A stretch of DNA of 64,000 nt from Acidovorax sp. NB1 (GCF_005405905.1 NZ_BJHU01000030.1:274057-338056), one strand, 5' to 3'; shown: positions 19,939 through 29,085, counted from the stretch's first letter. A program made the numbers and translations. The notes: generated by a model not told the origin, from the letters alone.

Positions 19939-20190
19939 CTATTTAGCGGCATCCTCGGGCATGGGGCGGGCCTGCTGCATCAGGCCTTCCATTTGCTGCT
20001 TGACCTGTTGCTGCACCTGCTGGCTTTGCTCACGCACGGTGGCTGGGGGTGCCGATGCGGGAGCGGCCCCGGGCGCCGCTGACTGCAGCGCGGGCACCGG
20101 CGCACGCGTGGCAGACAACTGCTTCTTGGCCAGCAGGCCCACGATGGCCAGCACCACGACCAGCCCGACCAATCCAAACACTGCGCGCAT
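19939..20190 (-). CDS. Small single-pass membrane protein
   Basis: An 83-residue protein: MRAVFGLVGLVVVLAIVGLLAKKQL is one N-terminal membrane helix. After it come an Ala/Pro linker and a Gln-rich amphipathic helix (EQSQQVQQQVKQQMEGLMQQ) that could form a coiled coil. It lies upstream of tadA on the same strand, separated only by a repeat copy. No family is recognised; envelope scaffolding is possible but is inference. A Shine-Dalgarno-like AAGGAG lies before the start. Confidence 0.65.
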   Translation of the reverse strand: MRAVFGLVGLVVVLAIVGLLAKKQLSATRAPVPALQSAAPGAAPASAPPATVREQSQQVQQQVKQQMEGLMQQARPMPEDAAK

Positions 20191-20315
20191 AAGCCTGCTC
20201 CTTGTTGGGCAACAACAGCCCCTTTGCTACGCGCCCGACTGTAAAGGCAAACCCCGCACGCAAAAACGGCCGCTCGCGGCGGCCGTCAGGTGCAGCGCAA
20301 AGGCCACAGAGGGAG

Positions 20316-20441
20316 TGAACTTTTGTAGCGAGCGGCTGCCAGGCTAGGCGGACGGAGCGCAGGAACCGGAGCGTACTGCCTGTACGTGAGGATTCCGAGC
20401 ACCGCCCAACGACGCATGGCGGCCACGCAGTAGAAAGTTCT
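20316..20441. repeat. Extended imperfect palindrome (~125 nt), possible structured RNA or REP-like element
   Basis: Nested complementary segments: GAACTTTT (~20317) with GAAAGTTC (~20433); GCGGCTGCCA with TGGCGGCCAC; and an apical hairpin 20362-20396 formed by GGAACCGGAGCGTAC and GTACGTGAGGATTCC. It ends a few bases from the livK stop codon, so it could stabilise or terminate that transcript, although no T-run follows. Confidence 0.5.
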
Positions 20442-20448
20442 CCCCCTC

Positions 20449-21603
20449 TCAGTTCAGCGCCACGCGGCTGCCGTCCTTGAAGGTGTAGAGCGTCACGGCG
20501 GGCGTCGTCAGCTCGCCCTTGCTGGTGAACGCGATGTTGGCGGTCACGCCCTTGTATTCGGTCTTGGCCAGGAACGGTGTGAACACCTTGGGGTCCACCG
20601 AGTTGGCGCGCTTCATCGCGTCGGCCAGCACCATGGCGGCGTCATAGGCGTAGGGGCTGTAGATCTGGAACTGGCCGGGGAACTTGGCGTCGTAGCGCTT
20701 CTTCCAGTCCGAGCCGCCTTGCATCTTGTCCACCGATGCACCGCCGGTGGCGCAGGTCACGTTCTTCAGGGCCGGGGTCTTGCCCGACAGCTCGGGCAGC
20801 TTTTCGGTACACAGCGCGTCGCCACCAAAATACTTCACGTTGCCCAGGCCCAGCTGCTCCATCTGGCGCAGCATGGGGCCCGCCTGCGCGTCCAGACCAC
20901 CGTAGAAGATCGCGTCGGGCTTCTTGTTCTTGATGGCGGTGAGGATGGCCATGAAGTCGGTGGCCTTGTCGTTGGTGAACTCCTCGGCCACCACCTTCAG
21001 GCCCTTTTGTTGCGCCGTGGCCTTGAAGACCGAGGCCACGCCCTGGCCGTAGGCCGTGCGGTCGTCGATGATGGCCACGCTCTTGAGCTTCTGGTGGTCT
21101 GCGCCAAACAGCGCCAGCGCTGCGCCCAGCGCGTTGTCGTTGGCGATCAGGCGGAAGGTGGTCTTGTGGCCGGGCTTGGTCAGGTCGGGGTTGGAAGCCG
21201 AGGCCGTGATGTGCGGCAGATCGCACTTGGCGTAGACGGCCGATGCAGGAATGGACGTGCCCGACTGCAGGTGGCCCACCACGCCTGCGACCTTCTGGTC
21301 GCACAGCTTCTGCGCCACGGCAGTGGCCTGGCGCGGGTCGCCCGCGTCGTCTTCGGCCGCAATTTCAAACTTGATCTTCTTGCCGCCGATGACGAGGTTC
21401 TGGGCGTTCAGGTCGTCAATGGCCAGACGCACACCGTTTTCGGTGTCTTTGCCGATGTGGGCAATGCCGCCCGACACGGGGCCCGCGTGGGCGATCTTGA
21501 CGGTTTGCACGTCCTGAGCAGAAGCCAAGTTGGCGGCCAGCGCAATGGCGGTCAGCGCAGAAATGCGGAACAGGGGCGAGGAAGCAAAAGCAGGACGAAG
21601 CAC
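20449..21603 (-). CDS. Branched-chain amino-acid ABC transporter periplasmic binding protein (LivK type)
   Basis: Periplasmic solute receptor of 384 residues. A signal peptide (FRISALTAIALAANLASAQD) precedes a type I periplasmic-binding fold with VKIAHAGPVSGGIAHIGKD, the hinge/ligand segments GHLQSGTSIPASAVY and ITASASNP, and AIIDDRTAYGQG. Two Cys (CDQK and KCDLPH) and a later pair (ALCTEKL, VTCATGG) could form disulfides. No permease or ATPase genes are adjacent, so it must serve a transporter encoded elsewhere. The promoter region (~21653) holds TTGT-AC-ACAA, a GntR-type half-palindrome. Ligand may be Leu/Ile/Val or another small acid. Confidence 0.9.
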   Translation of the reverse strand: MLRPAFASSPLFRISALTAIALAANLASAQDVQTVKIAHAGPVSGGIAHIGKDTENGVRLAIDDLNAQNLVIGGKKIKFEIAAEDDAGDPRQATAVAQKLCDQKVAGVVGHLQSGTSIPASAVYAKCDLPHITASASNPDLTKPGHKTTFRLIANDNALGAALALFGADHQKLKSVAIIDDRTAYGQGVASVFKATAQQKGLKVVAEEFTNDKATDFMAILTAIKNKKPDAIFYGGLDAQAGPMLRQMEQLGLGNVKYFGGDALCTEKLPELSGKTPALKNVTCATGGASVDKMQGGSDWKKRYDAKFPGQFQIYSPYAYDAAMVLADAMKRANSVDPKVFTPFLAKTEYKGVTANIAFTSKGELTTPAVTLYTFKDGSRVALN

Positions 21604-21802
21604 GGTACGAGGTCTCCAGAATCAGTCAAAGCAGGCATGTTGTGCACCGATCTTGTACACAACAAGTCCAGCATCCTAGCCATGCCAGCGGTCATTTGCT
21701 GCACTTGCTATGCAAACTTAGCAATTTGCTCCGGCATTAACCACGCTAATGGGCAGACCTCCCCCAGGCATATTGCGGGGCACGCTGGGATAATCACGCC
21801 CC

Positions 21803-23836
21803 ATGTCTCTCCTGCCCCACCAGCTCGAACTGCTCTCCCCCGCCCGCGATGCCGACATTGGCATCGAAGCCATCAACCACGGCGCCGATGCCGTCTACAT
21901 CGGCGGCCCGGCCTTTGGCGCACGCGCGAGCGCGGGTAACGACATCCGGGACATCGAGCGCCTGGTGAAACACGCGCACCGCTTCAACAGCCGCATCTTC
22001 ATCACACTCAACACCATCCTGCGCGACGATGAACTGGAGGCCGCGCGCCAGATGGCCTGGCAGGTGTACGAGGCGGGCGCTGACGCACTGATCATCCAGG
22101 ACATGGGCCTGCTCGAAATCGACCTGCCCCCCATCCAGCTGCACGCGAGCACCCAGACCGATATCCGCACGCCCGAAAAGGCCCGCTTTCTGCAGGACGC
22201 AGGCCTGTCGCAGATCGTGCTGGCGCGCGAGTTGACGGTGCAGCAAATTGCGGCCGTGCACAAGGCCCTAGGCCCAGTGGATGCGCCCGGCCGCGCCAAC
22301 ATCGAGTTCTTCATCCACGGCGCGCTGTGCGTGGCCTACAGCGGCCAGTGCAACATCAGCCATGCGCAAACCGGCCGCAGCGCCAACCGCGGCGACTGCA
22401 GCCAGGCCTGCCGCCTGCCCTACCAGGTGACCGACGCGCAGGGCCGCTTCATTGCGCACGACAAGCATGTGCTGAGCATGAAGGACAACAACCAGAGCGA
22501 CAACCTGCGCGCCCTCATCGACGCGGGCGTGCGCAGCTTCAAGATCGAGGGGCGCTACAAGGACATGGGCTATGTGAAGAACATCACCGCCCACTACCGC
22601 ACGCTGATCGACGAGATCCTGGAAGAGCGCGAGAGCGCCGGCCGTCCGCTGTCGCGCTCGTCCAGCGGCGCCACCACCTTCACCTTCACGCCCGACCCGC
22701 TGCAGAACTTCAACCGCGAGTTCACCGACTACTTCGTGACCGGCCGCAAGGAAGACATCGGCGCTTTCGACAGCCCCAAGAACCCGGGCCAGGCGATTGG
22801 CTGGGTGACCAAGGTGGGCCCCGACTTTGTAGAGCTGGAAGTGAGTGACCCCGCCACCGTGCTGCACAACGGCGACGGCCTCTGCTACTACGACCTGCAC
22901 AAGGAACTGGTGGGCATGGCCATCAACGTGGCCGAGCCCGTGTCGGCACGGTCCGTGGGCCAGTGGCGCGTGTACCCCAAGGACCCGATGGAGGGCTTCA
23001 AGGACCTGCGCAAAGGCACCGAAGTCAACCGCAACCGCGACATGGACTGGGTGCGCACGCTGGAGAAGAAGTCCAGCGACCGCCGCATCGGCCTGTGGGC
23101 ACACCTGAGCGAGACGCCCACTGGCTTCAGCCTGATGCTGACCGACGAGGACGGCAACGTGGGCTGTGCCGAGGTACAGCAGCCGCATCAACCCGCCACC
23201 GACGCCACCAAGGCCGAGGCCAGCCTGCGCGAGCAACTGGGCCGCTTTGGCGCGACGGTGTTCGCGGTGCACGACATTGCACTGCAGTTGTCGCAACCCT
23301 GGTTCGTGCCCGCCTCGGTGCTCAACGCGCTGCGCCGCGATGCGGTGGCCGACCTGGAGGCGAACCGTGCCCGCAACTTTGCCCGCCTGCCGCGTGCCAC
23401 GCCGGTCGAGCCCCCTGCGCCCTACCCTGAGGACACGCTCTCGTTCCTGGGCAACGTGTTCAACCACAAGGCGCACGACTTTTATGTGCGCCACGGCGTG
23501 AAGGTGATCGATGCCGCCTATGAGGCGCACGAGGAGGAAGGCGAAGTCAGCCTCATGATCACCAAGCACTGCGTGCGCTTCAGTATGAGCCTGTGCCCCA
23601 AGCAGGCCAAGGGCGTGACGGGCGTGCAAGGCACCGTCAAGGCCGAGCCGCTGATGCTGATCAACGGCAAGGAAAAGCTCACCCTGCGCTTTGACTGCAA
23701 ACCCTGCGAGATGCATGTGGTGGGCAAGATGAAGAAATCGGTGCTCAACCAGCACGCCAAGGAGACGGAGGCGCTGGCCGTGCCGCTGCAGTTCTACCGC
23801 ACAAGGCCTGACCCCAAAACGCTATCAAAAACATAG
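21803..23836 (+). CDS. rlhA: U32 family protein, RlhA-type 23S rRNA C2501 hydroxylase
   Basis: A 677-residue U32 'peptidase' of the long class represented by E. coli YdcP/RlhA (~650 residues), which is needed for 5-hydroxycytidine at 23S rRNA position 2501. The N-terminal barrel reads LELLSPARDADIGIEAINHG and ADAVYIGGPAFGAR. Conserved cysteines lie in HGALCVAYSGQC (~175) and RGDCSQACRLPY (~200), which is the likely Fe-S or metal site. FKIEGRYKDMGYVKN and the C-terminal DUF3656-like half follow. Substrate assignment is by family. The final ~4 codons and the TAG stop come from dispersed repeat copy C. Confidence 0.88.
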   Translation: MSLLPHQLELLSPARDADIGIEAINHGADAVYIGGPAFGARASAGNDIRDIERLVKHAHRFNSRIFITLNTILRDDELEAARQMAWQVYEAGADALIIQDMGLLEIDLPPIQLHASTQTDIRTPEKARFLQDAGLSQIVLARELTVQQIAAVHKALGPVDAPGRANIEFFIHGALCVAYSGQCNISHAQTGRSANRGDCSQACRLPYQVTDAQGRFIAHDKHVLSMKDNNQSDNLRALIDAGVRSFKIEGRYKDMGYVKNITAHYRTLIDEILEERESAGRPLSRSSSGATTFTFTPDPLQNFNREFTDYFVTGRKEDIGAFDSPKNPGQAIGWVTKVGPDFVELEVSDPATVLHNGDGLCYYDLHKELVGMAINVAEPVSARSVGQWRVYPKDPMEGFKDLRKGTEVNRNRDMDWVRTLEKKSSDRRIGLWAHLSETPTGFSLMLTDEDGNVGCAEVQQPHQPATDATKAEASLREQLGRFGATVFAVHDIALQLSQPWFVPASVLNALRRDAVADLEANRARNFARLPRATPVEPPAPYPEDTLSFLGNVFNHKAHDFYVRHGVKVIDAAYEAHEEEGEVSLMITKHCVRFSMSLCPKQAKGVTGVQGTVKAEPLMLINGKEKLTLRFDCKPCEMHVVGKMKKSVLNQHAKETEALAVPLQFYRTRPDPKTLSKT

Positions 23837-23875
23837 CTTATTGCGCTTGCCAGATAAGCGCTAGAGCCCAAAAAC
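23821..23875. repeat. Dispersed repeat, copy C (supplies the rlhA stop codon)
   Basis: Reads GCTATCAAAAACATAGCTTA, then TGCGCTTGCC, then AGATAAGCGCTAGAGCCC and an A-run. The TAG at 23834-23836 ends rlhA, so the repeat has truncated or replaced the original C-terminus. Confidence 0.78.
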
Positions 23876-23934
23876 ATGCTCAAAGCGCGTGCAGGCACTG
23901 CGCATAAGCTCATAGCCAACGATTCGACCCACGC

Positions 23935-24025
23935 GCACCGCTCCGGTGCAAGAATGGCTGCCGCCGCCCTGCAATGCACGTGGAGGCGGCCCCGCACAGC
24001 GCCTGCTGTCCCCATTCTTGCCACC
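23935..24025 (+). promoter_or_regulatory. Structured leader directly upstream of metY (candidate cis-regulatory RNA)
   Basis: Four helices can be drawn by eye. A hairpin is formed by GCACCG (23935) and CGGTGC (23944). A closing stem is a perfect 10-bp inverted repeat, GCAAGAATGG (23948-23957) with CCATTCTTGC (24012-24021). Inside it lie GCCGCC/GGCGGC (23960 and 23985) and ACAGC/GCTGT (23996 and 24005). The closing stem ends only 4 bases before the Shine-Dalgarno AGGAG at 24026, so folding could control translation. It resembles no SAM or SAH riboswitch I can recall. Confidence 0.5.
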
Positions 24026-24040
24026 AGGAGAAACGTCCGC

Positions 24041-25324
24041 ATGAAGATCGAAACCCTTGCCGTCCACGCTGGCTACAGCCCCGACCCCACCACCAAGGCC
24101 GTGGCCGTGCCGATCTACCAGACGGTGGCTTACGCGTTTGACAGCGCTCAGCATGGCGCGGACTTGTTCGATCTGAAGGTGCCGGGCAACATCTACACCC
24201 GCATCATGAACCCCACGACCGACGTGCTCGAAAAGCGCGTCGCGGCGCTCGAAGGCGGCATCGCCGCGCTGGCCGTGGCCTCGGGCATGGCGGCCATCAC
24301 CTACGCCATCCAGACCATCGCCGAGGCGGGCGACAACATCGTGTCGGCCAGCACGCTGTATGGCGGCACCTACAACCTGTTTGCCCACACCCTGCCGCAG
24401 CAAGGCATCATCACCCGGTTTGCCGACCCGCGCGATCCGGCCAGCTTCGCGCAGCACATCGACGCGCGCACCAAGGCTATCTTTATCGAGTCCATCGGCA
24501 ACCCGCTGGGCAACGTGACCGACATCCGCGCGCTGGCCGATGTGGCCCATGCGCACGGCATCCCGCTGATTGTGGACAACACGGTGCCCAGCCCCTACCT
24601 GCTGCGCCCCATCGAGCACGGCGCCGACATCGTGGTGCATTCGCTCACCAAGTACCTGGGCGGCCACGGCAACAGCGTGGGCGGCGCCATCGTGGACAGC
24701 GGCAAGTTCCCGTGGGCCGAACACAAGGCCCGCTTCCCGCGCCTGAACGAGCCCGACGTGAGCTACCACGGCGTGGTCTACACCGAGGCACTGGGCCCCG
24801 CCGCCTTCATCGGCCGCGCGCGCGTGGTGCCGCTGCGCAACACGGGTGCGGCGCTGTCGCCGCAAAGTGCATTCCTGATCCTGCAAGGCATTGAGACCCT
24901 GGCCCTGCGCATGGACCGCATCTGCGACAACACACTGGCGCTCGCAAAGTACCTGCAAAGCCACCCCAAGGTGGAATGGGTGCGCTACGCGGGCCTGCCC
25001 GACCACCCGGACCACGCGCTGGTGCAGCGGCAGTCGGGCGGCAAGGCATCGGGCATTTTGAGCTTTGGCCTCAAGAGCTCTGATGCGAACCCGCGCGCAG
25101 CCGGGGCGCGCTTCCTCGATGCGCTGCAGCTCTTCACGCGCTTGGTGAACATCGGCGATGCGAAGTCGCTGGCGACGCACCCGGCGTCCACCACCCACCG
25201 CCAGCTCAACCCCGAAGAGCTGGCCAAGGCGGGCGTGAGCGAAAGCATGGTGCGCCTGTCGGTGGGCATTGAGCACATCGATGACCTGCAGGCTGACCTG
25301 GTGCAGGCACTCGACGCTGTCTGA
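24041..25324 (+). CDS. metY: O-acetylhomoserine sulfhydrylase (PLP-dependent)
   Basis: Makes homocysteine (or methionine from methanethiol) from O-acetylhomoserine and sulfide. The 427-residue Cys/Met-metabolism PLP enzyme has [20 protein letters not shown] (~50-70) binding PLP phosphate from the neighbouring subunit, and ASGMAAI. Next come [13 protein letters not shown] (~180, Asp pairing with the PLP nitrogen), the Schiff-base Lys in [13 protein letters not shown] (~205) and the C-terminal [14 protein letters not shown]. The long insert around [13 protein letters not shown] marks MetY rather than MetB or MetZ. AGGAG lies 10 bases before the ATG. A structured leader precedes it. Confidence 0.93.
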   Translation: MKIETLAVHAGYSPDPTTKAVAVPIYQTVAYAFDSAQHGADLFDLKVPGNIYTRIMNPTTDVLEKRVAALEGGIAALAVASGMAAITYAIQTIAEAGDNIVSASTLYGGTYNLFAHTLPQQGIITRFADPRDPASFAQHIDARTKAIFIESIGNPLGNVTDIRALADVAHAHGIPLIVDNTVPSPYLLRPIEHGADIVVHSLTKYLGGHGNSVGGAIVDSGKFPWAEHKARFPRLNEPDVSYHGVVYTEALGPAAFIGRARVVPLRNTGAALSPQSAFLILQGIETLALRMDRICDNTLALAKYLQSHPKVEWVRYAGLPDHPDHALVQRQSGGKASGILSFGLKSSDANPRAAGARFLDALQLFTRLVNIGDAKSLATHPASTTHRQLNPEELAKAGVSESMVRLSVGIEHIDDLQADLVQALDAV

Positions 25325-25407
25325 ACCATCGGCAACCGCCGACCCCGGTTGCGGGATACTGGAGGGCCTGCCCCGCAGATCGCGGGGTGCCCTGATTCAA
25401 GATCGCC

Positions 25408-25869
25408 ATGTCCCGCCTATCCCCTCTTGCACCGATCACTCTCGGCCTGCTGCTACTGACCGGCTGCAGCTCCACCCCATCCATTCCGCCGCGCGGAGCG
25501 GATGTGACCGATTCCCACGTCGCCAGTTTCCGCCAGAAGCAAGACGAGCAACTGTTGCAAAAGCAGGTGTCGCCTCCGCTGGATGCGCCTTTGACGCTGC
25601 TGGAGGCGCCGCCACCGCGCTACCCGTCCTTCCTGCTGAATGACACCTCGCTCCAAGCACGCGGCGATGTGACGGTGTCGTTCGAAATCATGCCCAGCGG
25701 GCTGGTCGGCACTGTTCGCGTGCTGTCGGGCACGGGGGATGATGCCCTGCACAAGCCAGCGATCGACGCGGTGCGCCGCTGGAAATTTGCCCCACTGCTA
25801 CGCAACGGGGAACCTGCCCGTCTCATCCTGCAGCACACCTTCCGCATGGACCCTGAGCGCGTCAGATAG
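25408..25869 (+). CDS. Lipoprotein with TonB C-terminal-like domain
   Basis: A 153-residue lipoprotein: signal peptide MSRLSPLAPITLGLLLLTGC with lipobox LTGC (acylated Cys at 20). A polar linker follows, then from ~65 a TonB_C-like domain: PPPRYPSFLL, GDVTVSFEIMPSGLVGTVRV, then the ALHKPAIDAVRRWKFAPLL motif typical of that fold. It lacks the N-terminal membrane helix and Pro-rich spacer of true TonB, so energy transduction is unlikely; a periplasmic binding or scaffold role is more plausible. It follows metY by 83 bp and converges on egtB. Confidence 0.75.
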   Translation: MSRLSPLAPITLGLLLLTGCSSTPSIPPRGADVTDSHVASFRQKQDEQLLQKQVSPPLDAPLTLLEAPPPRYPSFLLNDTSLQARGDVTVSFEIMPSGLVGTVRVLSGTGDDALHKPAIDAVRRWKFAPLLRNGEPARLILQHTFRMDPERVR

Positions 25870-25890
25870 CGCGGTAACGCCACTCATGCG

Positions 25891-27141
25891 TCACACGTCA
25901 CGCGCAAGGCGCAGGCCACTGTATTGCCAGCGTGCCGTGGCAGGGAAGAAATTGCGGTAGGTGCTGCGTGCGTGCCCCGGCGGCGTAGCGCACGAGCTGC
26001 CGCGCAACACATACTGGTTGACCATGAACTTGCCGTTGTATTCGCCCACGGCGCCGTTGGCCGCGCGAAAGCCAGGGTAGGCGGCATAGCTGGACTGCGT
26101 CCATTGCCAGGCGCTGCCGAAGAGCTGCTCCAGGGCCTGCCCATCTGAGCTATCCGCTCCACCGGCCCCGGAGGCTAGCGCCGCATGCTCCCATTCGGTT
26201 TCGGTGGGCAAGCGTGCACCCACCCAGCGCGCATAGGCGTCCGCCTCGTAGTAAGACAGATGGACTGCCGGCAGCCCACCGTCCAAGGGCTGCAAACCGG
26301 CCAAGGTGAACTGGTGCCAGGCGCCACCGTCCGGTCGATGCCAGTACAGGGGGTGGTCCAGGCCCTGCGCCACACGCCAGTCCCAGCCTTCGGCCAGCCA
26401 ATGGACAGGGTTGCCATAGCCCCCGCCCTCCACGAACGCCATCCATTCCGCGTTGGTCACCAGCCGCGAAGCCAGCGCGTACGGGGCCAGGTAGGTGCGG
26501 TGGCGGGGCGCTTCGTTGTCGAAGGCAAAGCCATCACCGCGATGGCCGATGTCCACCAATCCGCCCTCCAGCATCAACCACCCAAAAGGTGCTTGCGCTG
26601 GCGCCAGGGTAAGGTCCCCGGCCTTGTCGGCATCGGTTCCGTACGCCGGATGTGTGGGGTTGCACGACAGCAGGTGCTTGATGTCCGTCACCAAAAGCTC
26701 CTGGTGCTGCTGCTCGTGCTGCAGGCCCAGCTCGATCAGCGCGCACAGCGCTGCGTTGTCCTGCACGGTGGGCAGCAGGCGCGCCATGCGCTGGTCCACG
26801 TTGGCACGGTAGGCCAGCACCTCCTCCAGTGAAGGCCGGGTGAGCAGCCCCCGCTGCGGGCGCGGGTGCTTGGCACCCACACCGTTGTAGTAGGAGTTGA
26901 ACAGCACGCGGAAAGCCGGGTTGAACGGCGCAAAGCCCGGCTCGTTGGGCTCCAGCACAAAGGTCTCGAAGAACCAGGTGGTGTGCGCGAGGTGCCATTT
27001 GGCGGGGCTGGCGTCCGGCATGGACTGCGCACCGCAGTCCTCGGCCGACAGGGGCGCGACCAGCGCGCGGGTGTGCCCCCGCACGGCGGCATAGCGCGAC
27101 AGCAGCACGGTGAGCGAAGCGCCAAAATCCATATTGGTCAT
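25891..27141 (-). CDS. egtB: Ergothioneine biosynthesis sulfoxide synthase EgtB
   Basis: Non-heme iron enzyme joining trimethylhistidine (hercynine) to a thiol with O2. The 416 residues comprise an N-terminal DinB-like domain with iron ligands in KWHLAHTTWFFETF (~45-58) and HEQQHQELLVTDIKH (~140-154). The C-terminal FGE-sulfatase-like domain contains NAEWMAFVEGGGY, the WARLPTETEWEHAA-like segment (VGARLPTETEWEHAA), WQWTQSSYAAYPGF and the end YRNFFPATARWQYSGLRLARD. The ATG at 27141 follows GAAGG and lies 11 bp after egtD, so the two form an operon. Whether the thiol donor is cysteine or gamma-glutamylcysteine cannot be read. Confidence 0.93.
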   Translation of the reverse strand: MTNMDFGASLTVLLSRYAAVRGHTRALVAPLSAEDCGAQSMPDASPAKWHLAHTTWFFETFVLEPNEPGFAPFNPAFRVLFNSYYNGVGAKHPRPQRGLLTRPSLEEVLAYRANVDQRMARLLPTVQDNAALCALIELGLQHEQQHQELLVTDIKHLLSCNPTHPAYGTDADKAGDLTLAPAQAPFGWLMLEGGLVDIGHRGDGFAFDNEAPRHRTYLAPYALASRLVTNAEWMAFVEGGGYGNPVHWLAEGWDWRVAQGLDHPLYWHRPDGGAWHQFTLAGLQPLDGGLPAVHLSYYEADAYARWVGARLPTETEWEHAALASGAGGADSSDGQALEQLFGSAWQWTQSSYAAYPGFRAANGAVGEYNGKFMVNQYVLRGSSCATPPGHARSTYRNFFPATARWQYSGLRLARDV

Positions 27142-27152
27142 ACAAAAAACCT

Positions 27153-28073
27153 TCAGGGCCTGGCGTGCACCACGGCAAACCAGCCACGGTCGTCGGTCCA
27201 CGCCTGGGCTTGTGAGAACCCGGCGCGCTCCAGCATGTCTGTGAACACGCGCAGGGGGTACTTGTAGCTGTTCTCGGTGTGGATGCGCTCGCCCTGGTCA
27301 AACCGGCGGCCCCCGCCGGGCCAGTGCACGTCAAAGTCCGCCATGGCCTCCAGGTGCATCTCGATGCGCGACTCGCCCTGGTTGAAGAAAGCGCGGTGCT
27401 GCCACTGCTCCACATCGAAGTCGCTGCCGATGAGCCGGTTCACATGCCGGAGCACGTTGCGGTTGAAGGCGGCCGTCACGCCCGCCGCATCGTCGTACGC
27501 GGCTTCGAGCACGTCCACGTCCTTGGGCAGGTCGATGCCAATCAGCAGGCCACCGTCGTCGTCGATCAGCTCGCGCATGTGGGTCAGCAGGTCCAGCGCA
27601 TGGGGCGGGTCAAAGTTGCCGATGGATGAACCCGGGTAGAACACCAGCCGCCCGGTGCGCGGAATGTCGTCAGGCAGGGCCACGCCCTGCGTCATGTCGC
27701 CGCCCACGGCCCGCGCATCGAGACCAGGGAAGTCGTCGCGCAGGCCCTGCACTGCCGCCTGCAGAAAGTCGGCCGAGATATCCACCCCCACAAAACAGGC
27801 GGGCTGCACCAGCCTGCACAGGGTGCGGGCCTTCTGGCAGTTGCCTGCGCCCAGCTCGACCAGCGTGCGCCCCACGCCCACGGCGCGGGCGATGTCGGCC
27901 GCGTGCTGGTGCATGAGCGTAGTTTCGGTGCGGGTGGGGTAGTACTCGGGCAGACGGGTGATTTCCTCGAACAAACGGGAGCCGTGCTGGTCGTAGAAAT
28001 ACTTGGGCGAAATGCGCGCGGGCCGCTGGTTCAGGCCACGCGTGATGTCGTCTGTGGGGCTGGGCAAAGGCAT
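27153..28073 (-). CDS. egtD: L-histidine N-alpha-methyltransferase EgtD
   Basis: First enzyme of ergothioneine synthesis, trimethylating histidine with three SAM molecules. The 306 residues show ARISPKYFYDQHGSRLFEEI (~18-37), LPEYYPTRTE (Tyr of the His pocket) and the SAM-binding LVELGAGNCQKARTL (~70). FVGVDIS, VFYPGSSIGNF (~140) and the C-terminal NSYKYPLRVFTDMLERAGF follow. It heads the egtD-egtB operon, with no egtA, egtC or egtE nearby; the lyase step must be encoded elsewhere. The Met at 28073 matches the family N-terminus; an upstream in-frame start would add a Cys/Arg-rich extension without support. Confidence 0.93.
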   Translation of the reverse strand: MPLPSPTDDITRGLNQRPARISPKYFYDQHGSRLFEEITRLPEYYPTRTETTLMHQHAADIARAVGVGRTLVELGAGNCQKARTLCRLVQPACFVGVDISADFLQAAVQGLRDDFPGLDARAVGGDMTQGVALPDDIPRTGRLVFYPGSSIGNFDPPHALDLLTHMRELIDDDGGLLIGIDLPKDVDVLEAAYDDAAGVTAAFNRNVLRHVNRLIGSDFDVEQWQHRAFFNQGESRIEMHLEAMADFDVHWPGGGRRFDQGERIHTENSYKYPLRVFTDMLERAGFSQAQAWTDDRGWFAVVHARP

Positions 28074-28389
28074 GGGTTGTGTCGAGGTGTCTCGCGCGGC
28101 GCATATGCACCGCTGGTTCATCCAACGGGACCGCCCTGGAGCCCTGTGCGCTCCCCCGCAGACCATCCCGCGCCCGGGCGGGGGCATACAACAACCTTAC
28201 CGCCAGTCGGCCATTGTGCGCCGCCTGAATGACATTGTGTGCACACCGTGGGCAGGCAGCGCCCGCGCGCCAGTCGGCAAGGCCTGGCGCTCCACCCCAC
28301 AATGGACCAGCAAGTGGTCAAATGGCCGGGCACTTTCGCCCGGCGCCTTGCTCCAACGCCGCTGTGTCTACCCCTCAGCAGGAGTGCCC
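28074..28389. other. Divergent promoter region between egtD and the dioxygenase gene
   Basis: 316 bp without a credible gene. It must contain the divergent promoters. A GC-rich palindromic stretch (CCCGCGCCCGGGCGGG near 28168) could form a hairpin or operator. No known regulator motif was recognised. Confidence 0.4.
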
Positions 28390-29085
28390 ATGCCTATCCG
28401 CCCGAGTCTCTGGCCATCCAGCCCGCTTTCTGCCCCCGCAACCCCCCCTGGCCCGGCCACAGGGCCCACGCGGCGGCGCCTGCTGCGGCAGGGGCTGTGG
28501 GGCAGTGCCCTGGTGGTGGCCCCGGCCCTGGTGCCTGCGGCCATGGCGCAAGGGGCCCTGGCCCCCACGCCCCGCCAGACCGAGGGGCCGTACTACCCGG
28601 TCCGGCTCCCTGCGGACAGCGACGGCGACCTGCTGCGCAACGGCCTGATGCGCTATGTGGACGGCCAGCCCGTGTGGGTGGAAGGCCGGGTCACCGACAC
28701 GCAGGGCGTGCCCCTGGCAGGTGGCACGGTCGAGATCTGGCAGTGCGATGCAGACGGCCACTACCACCACCCCGGCGATGGCAATAAGGCCGCCCCCGCA
28801 TTCCAGGGCTTTGGCCGCGTGGTGCTGGGCCGCGACGGGCGCTACCGCTTTCGCACCATCCGGCCCGCGCCCTACACGGGGCGCACGCCCCACATCCACT
28901 TCAAGGTGCGCCTGCCCGAACGCGAGTTGCTGACCACACAGATGTATGTGGCGGGCGAGCCAGGCAATGCCAGCGACTTCCTCTGGCGCCGCTTGAGCGC
29001 AGCAGAGCGTGCGGCACTGACGGTACCGTTCGCCCCGTCGGCCGATGGCATGCGGGCCGAGTTTGCGCTGGTGGTGCAGGCCTGA
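28390..29085 (+). CDS. Tat-exported intradiol ring-cleavage dioxygenase family protein
   Basis: A 231-residue member of the catechol/protocatechuate 3,4-dioxygenase fold. The non-heme Fe(III) ligands are visible: Tyr in TEGPYYPVR (~65), Tyr in GRDGRYRFRT (~155), and two His in GRTPHIHFKV (~170). Before the domain is a twin-arginine-type signal (TRRRLLRQG plus hydrophobic GSALVVAPALVPAAMA, ending in AMAQG), so the protein is probably exported folded. That fits the extracytoplasmic subgroup of unknown substrate rather than classical cytoplasmic PcaGH/CatA. Neighbouring genes are unrelated to aromatic breakdown. Confidence 0.85.
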   Translation: MPIRPSLWPSSPLSAPATPPGPATGPTRRRLLRQGLWGSALVVAPALVPAAMAQGALAPTPRQTEGPYYPVRLPADSDGDLLRNGLMRYVDGQPVWVEGRVTDTQGVPLAGGTVEIWQCDADGHYHHPGDGNKAAPAFQGFGRVVLGRDGRYRFRTIRPAPYTGRTPHIHFKVRLPERELLTTQMYVAGEPGNASDFLWRRLSAAERAALTVPFAPSADGMRAEFALVVQA

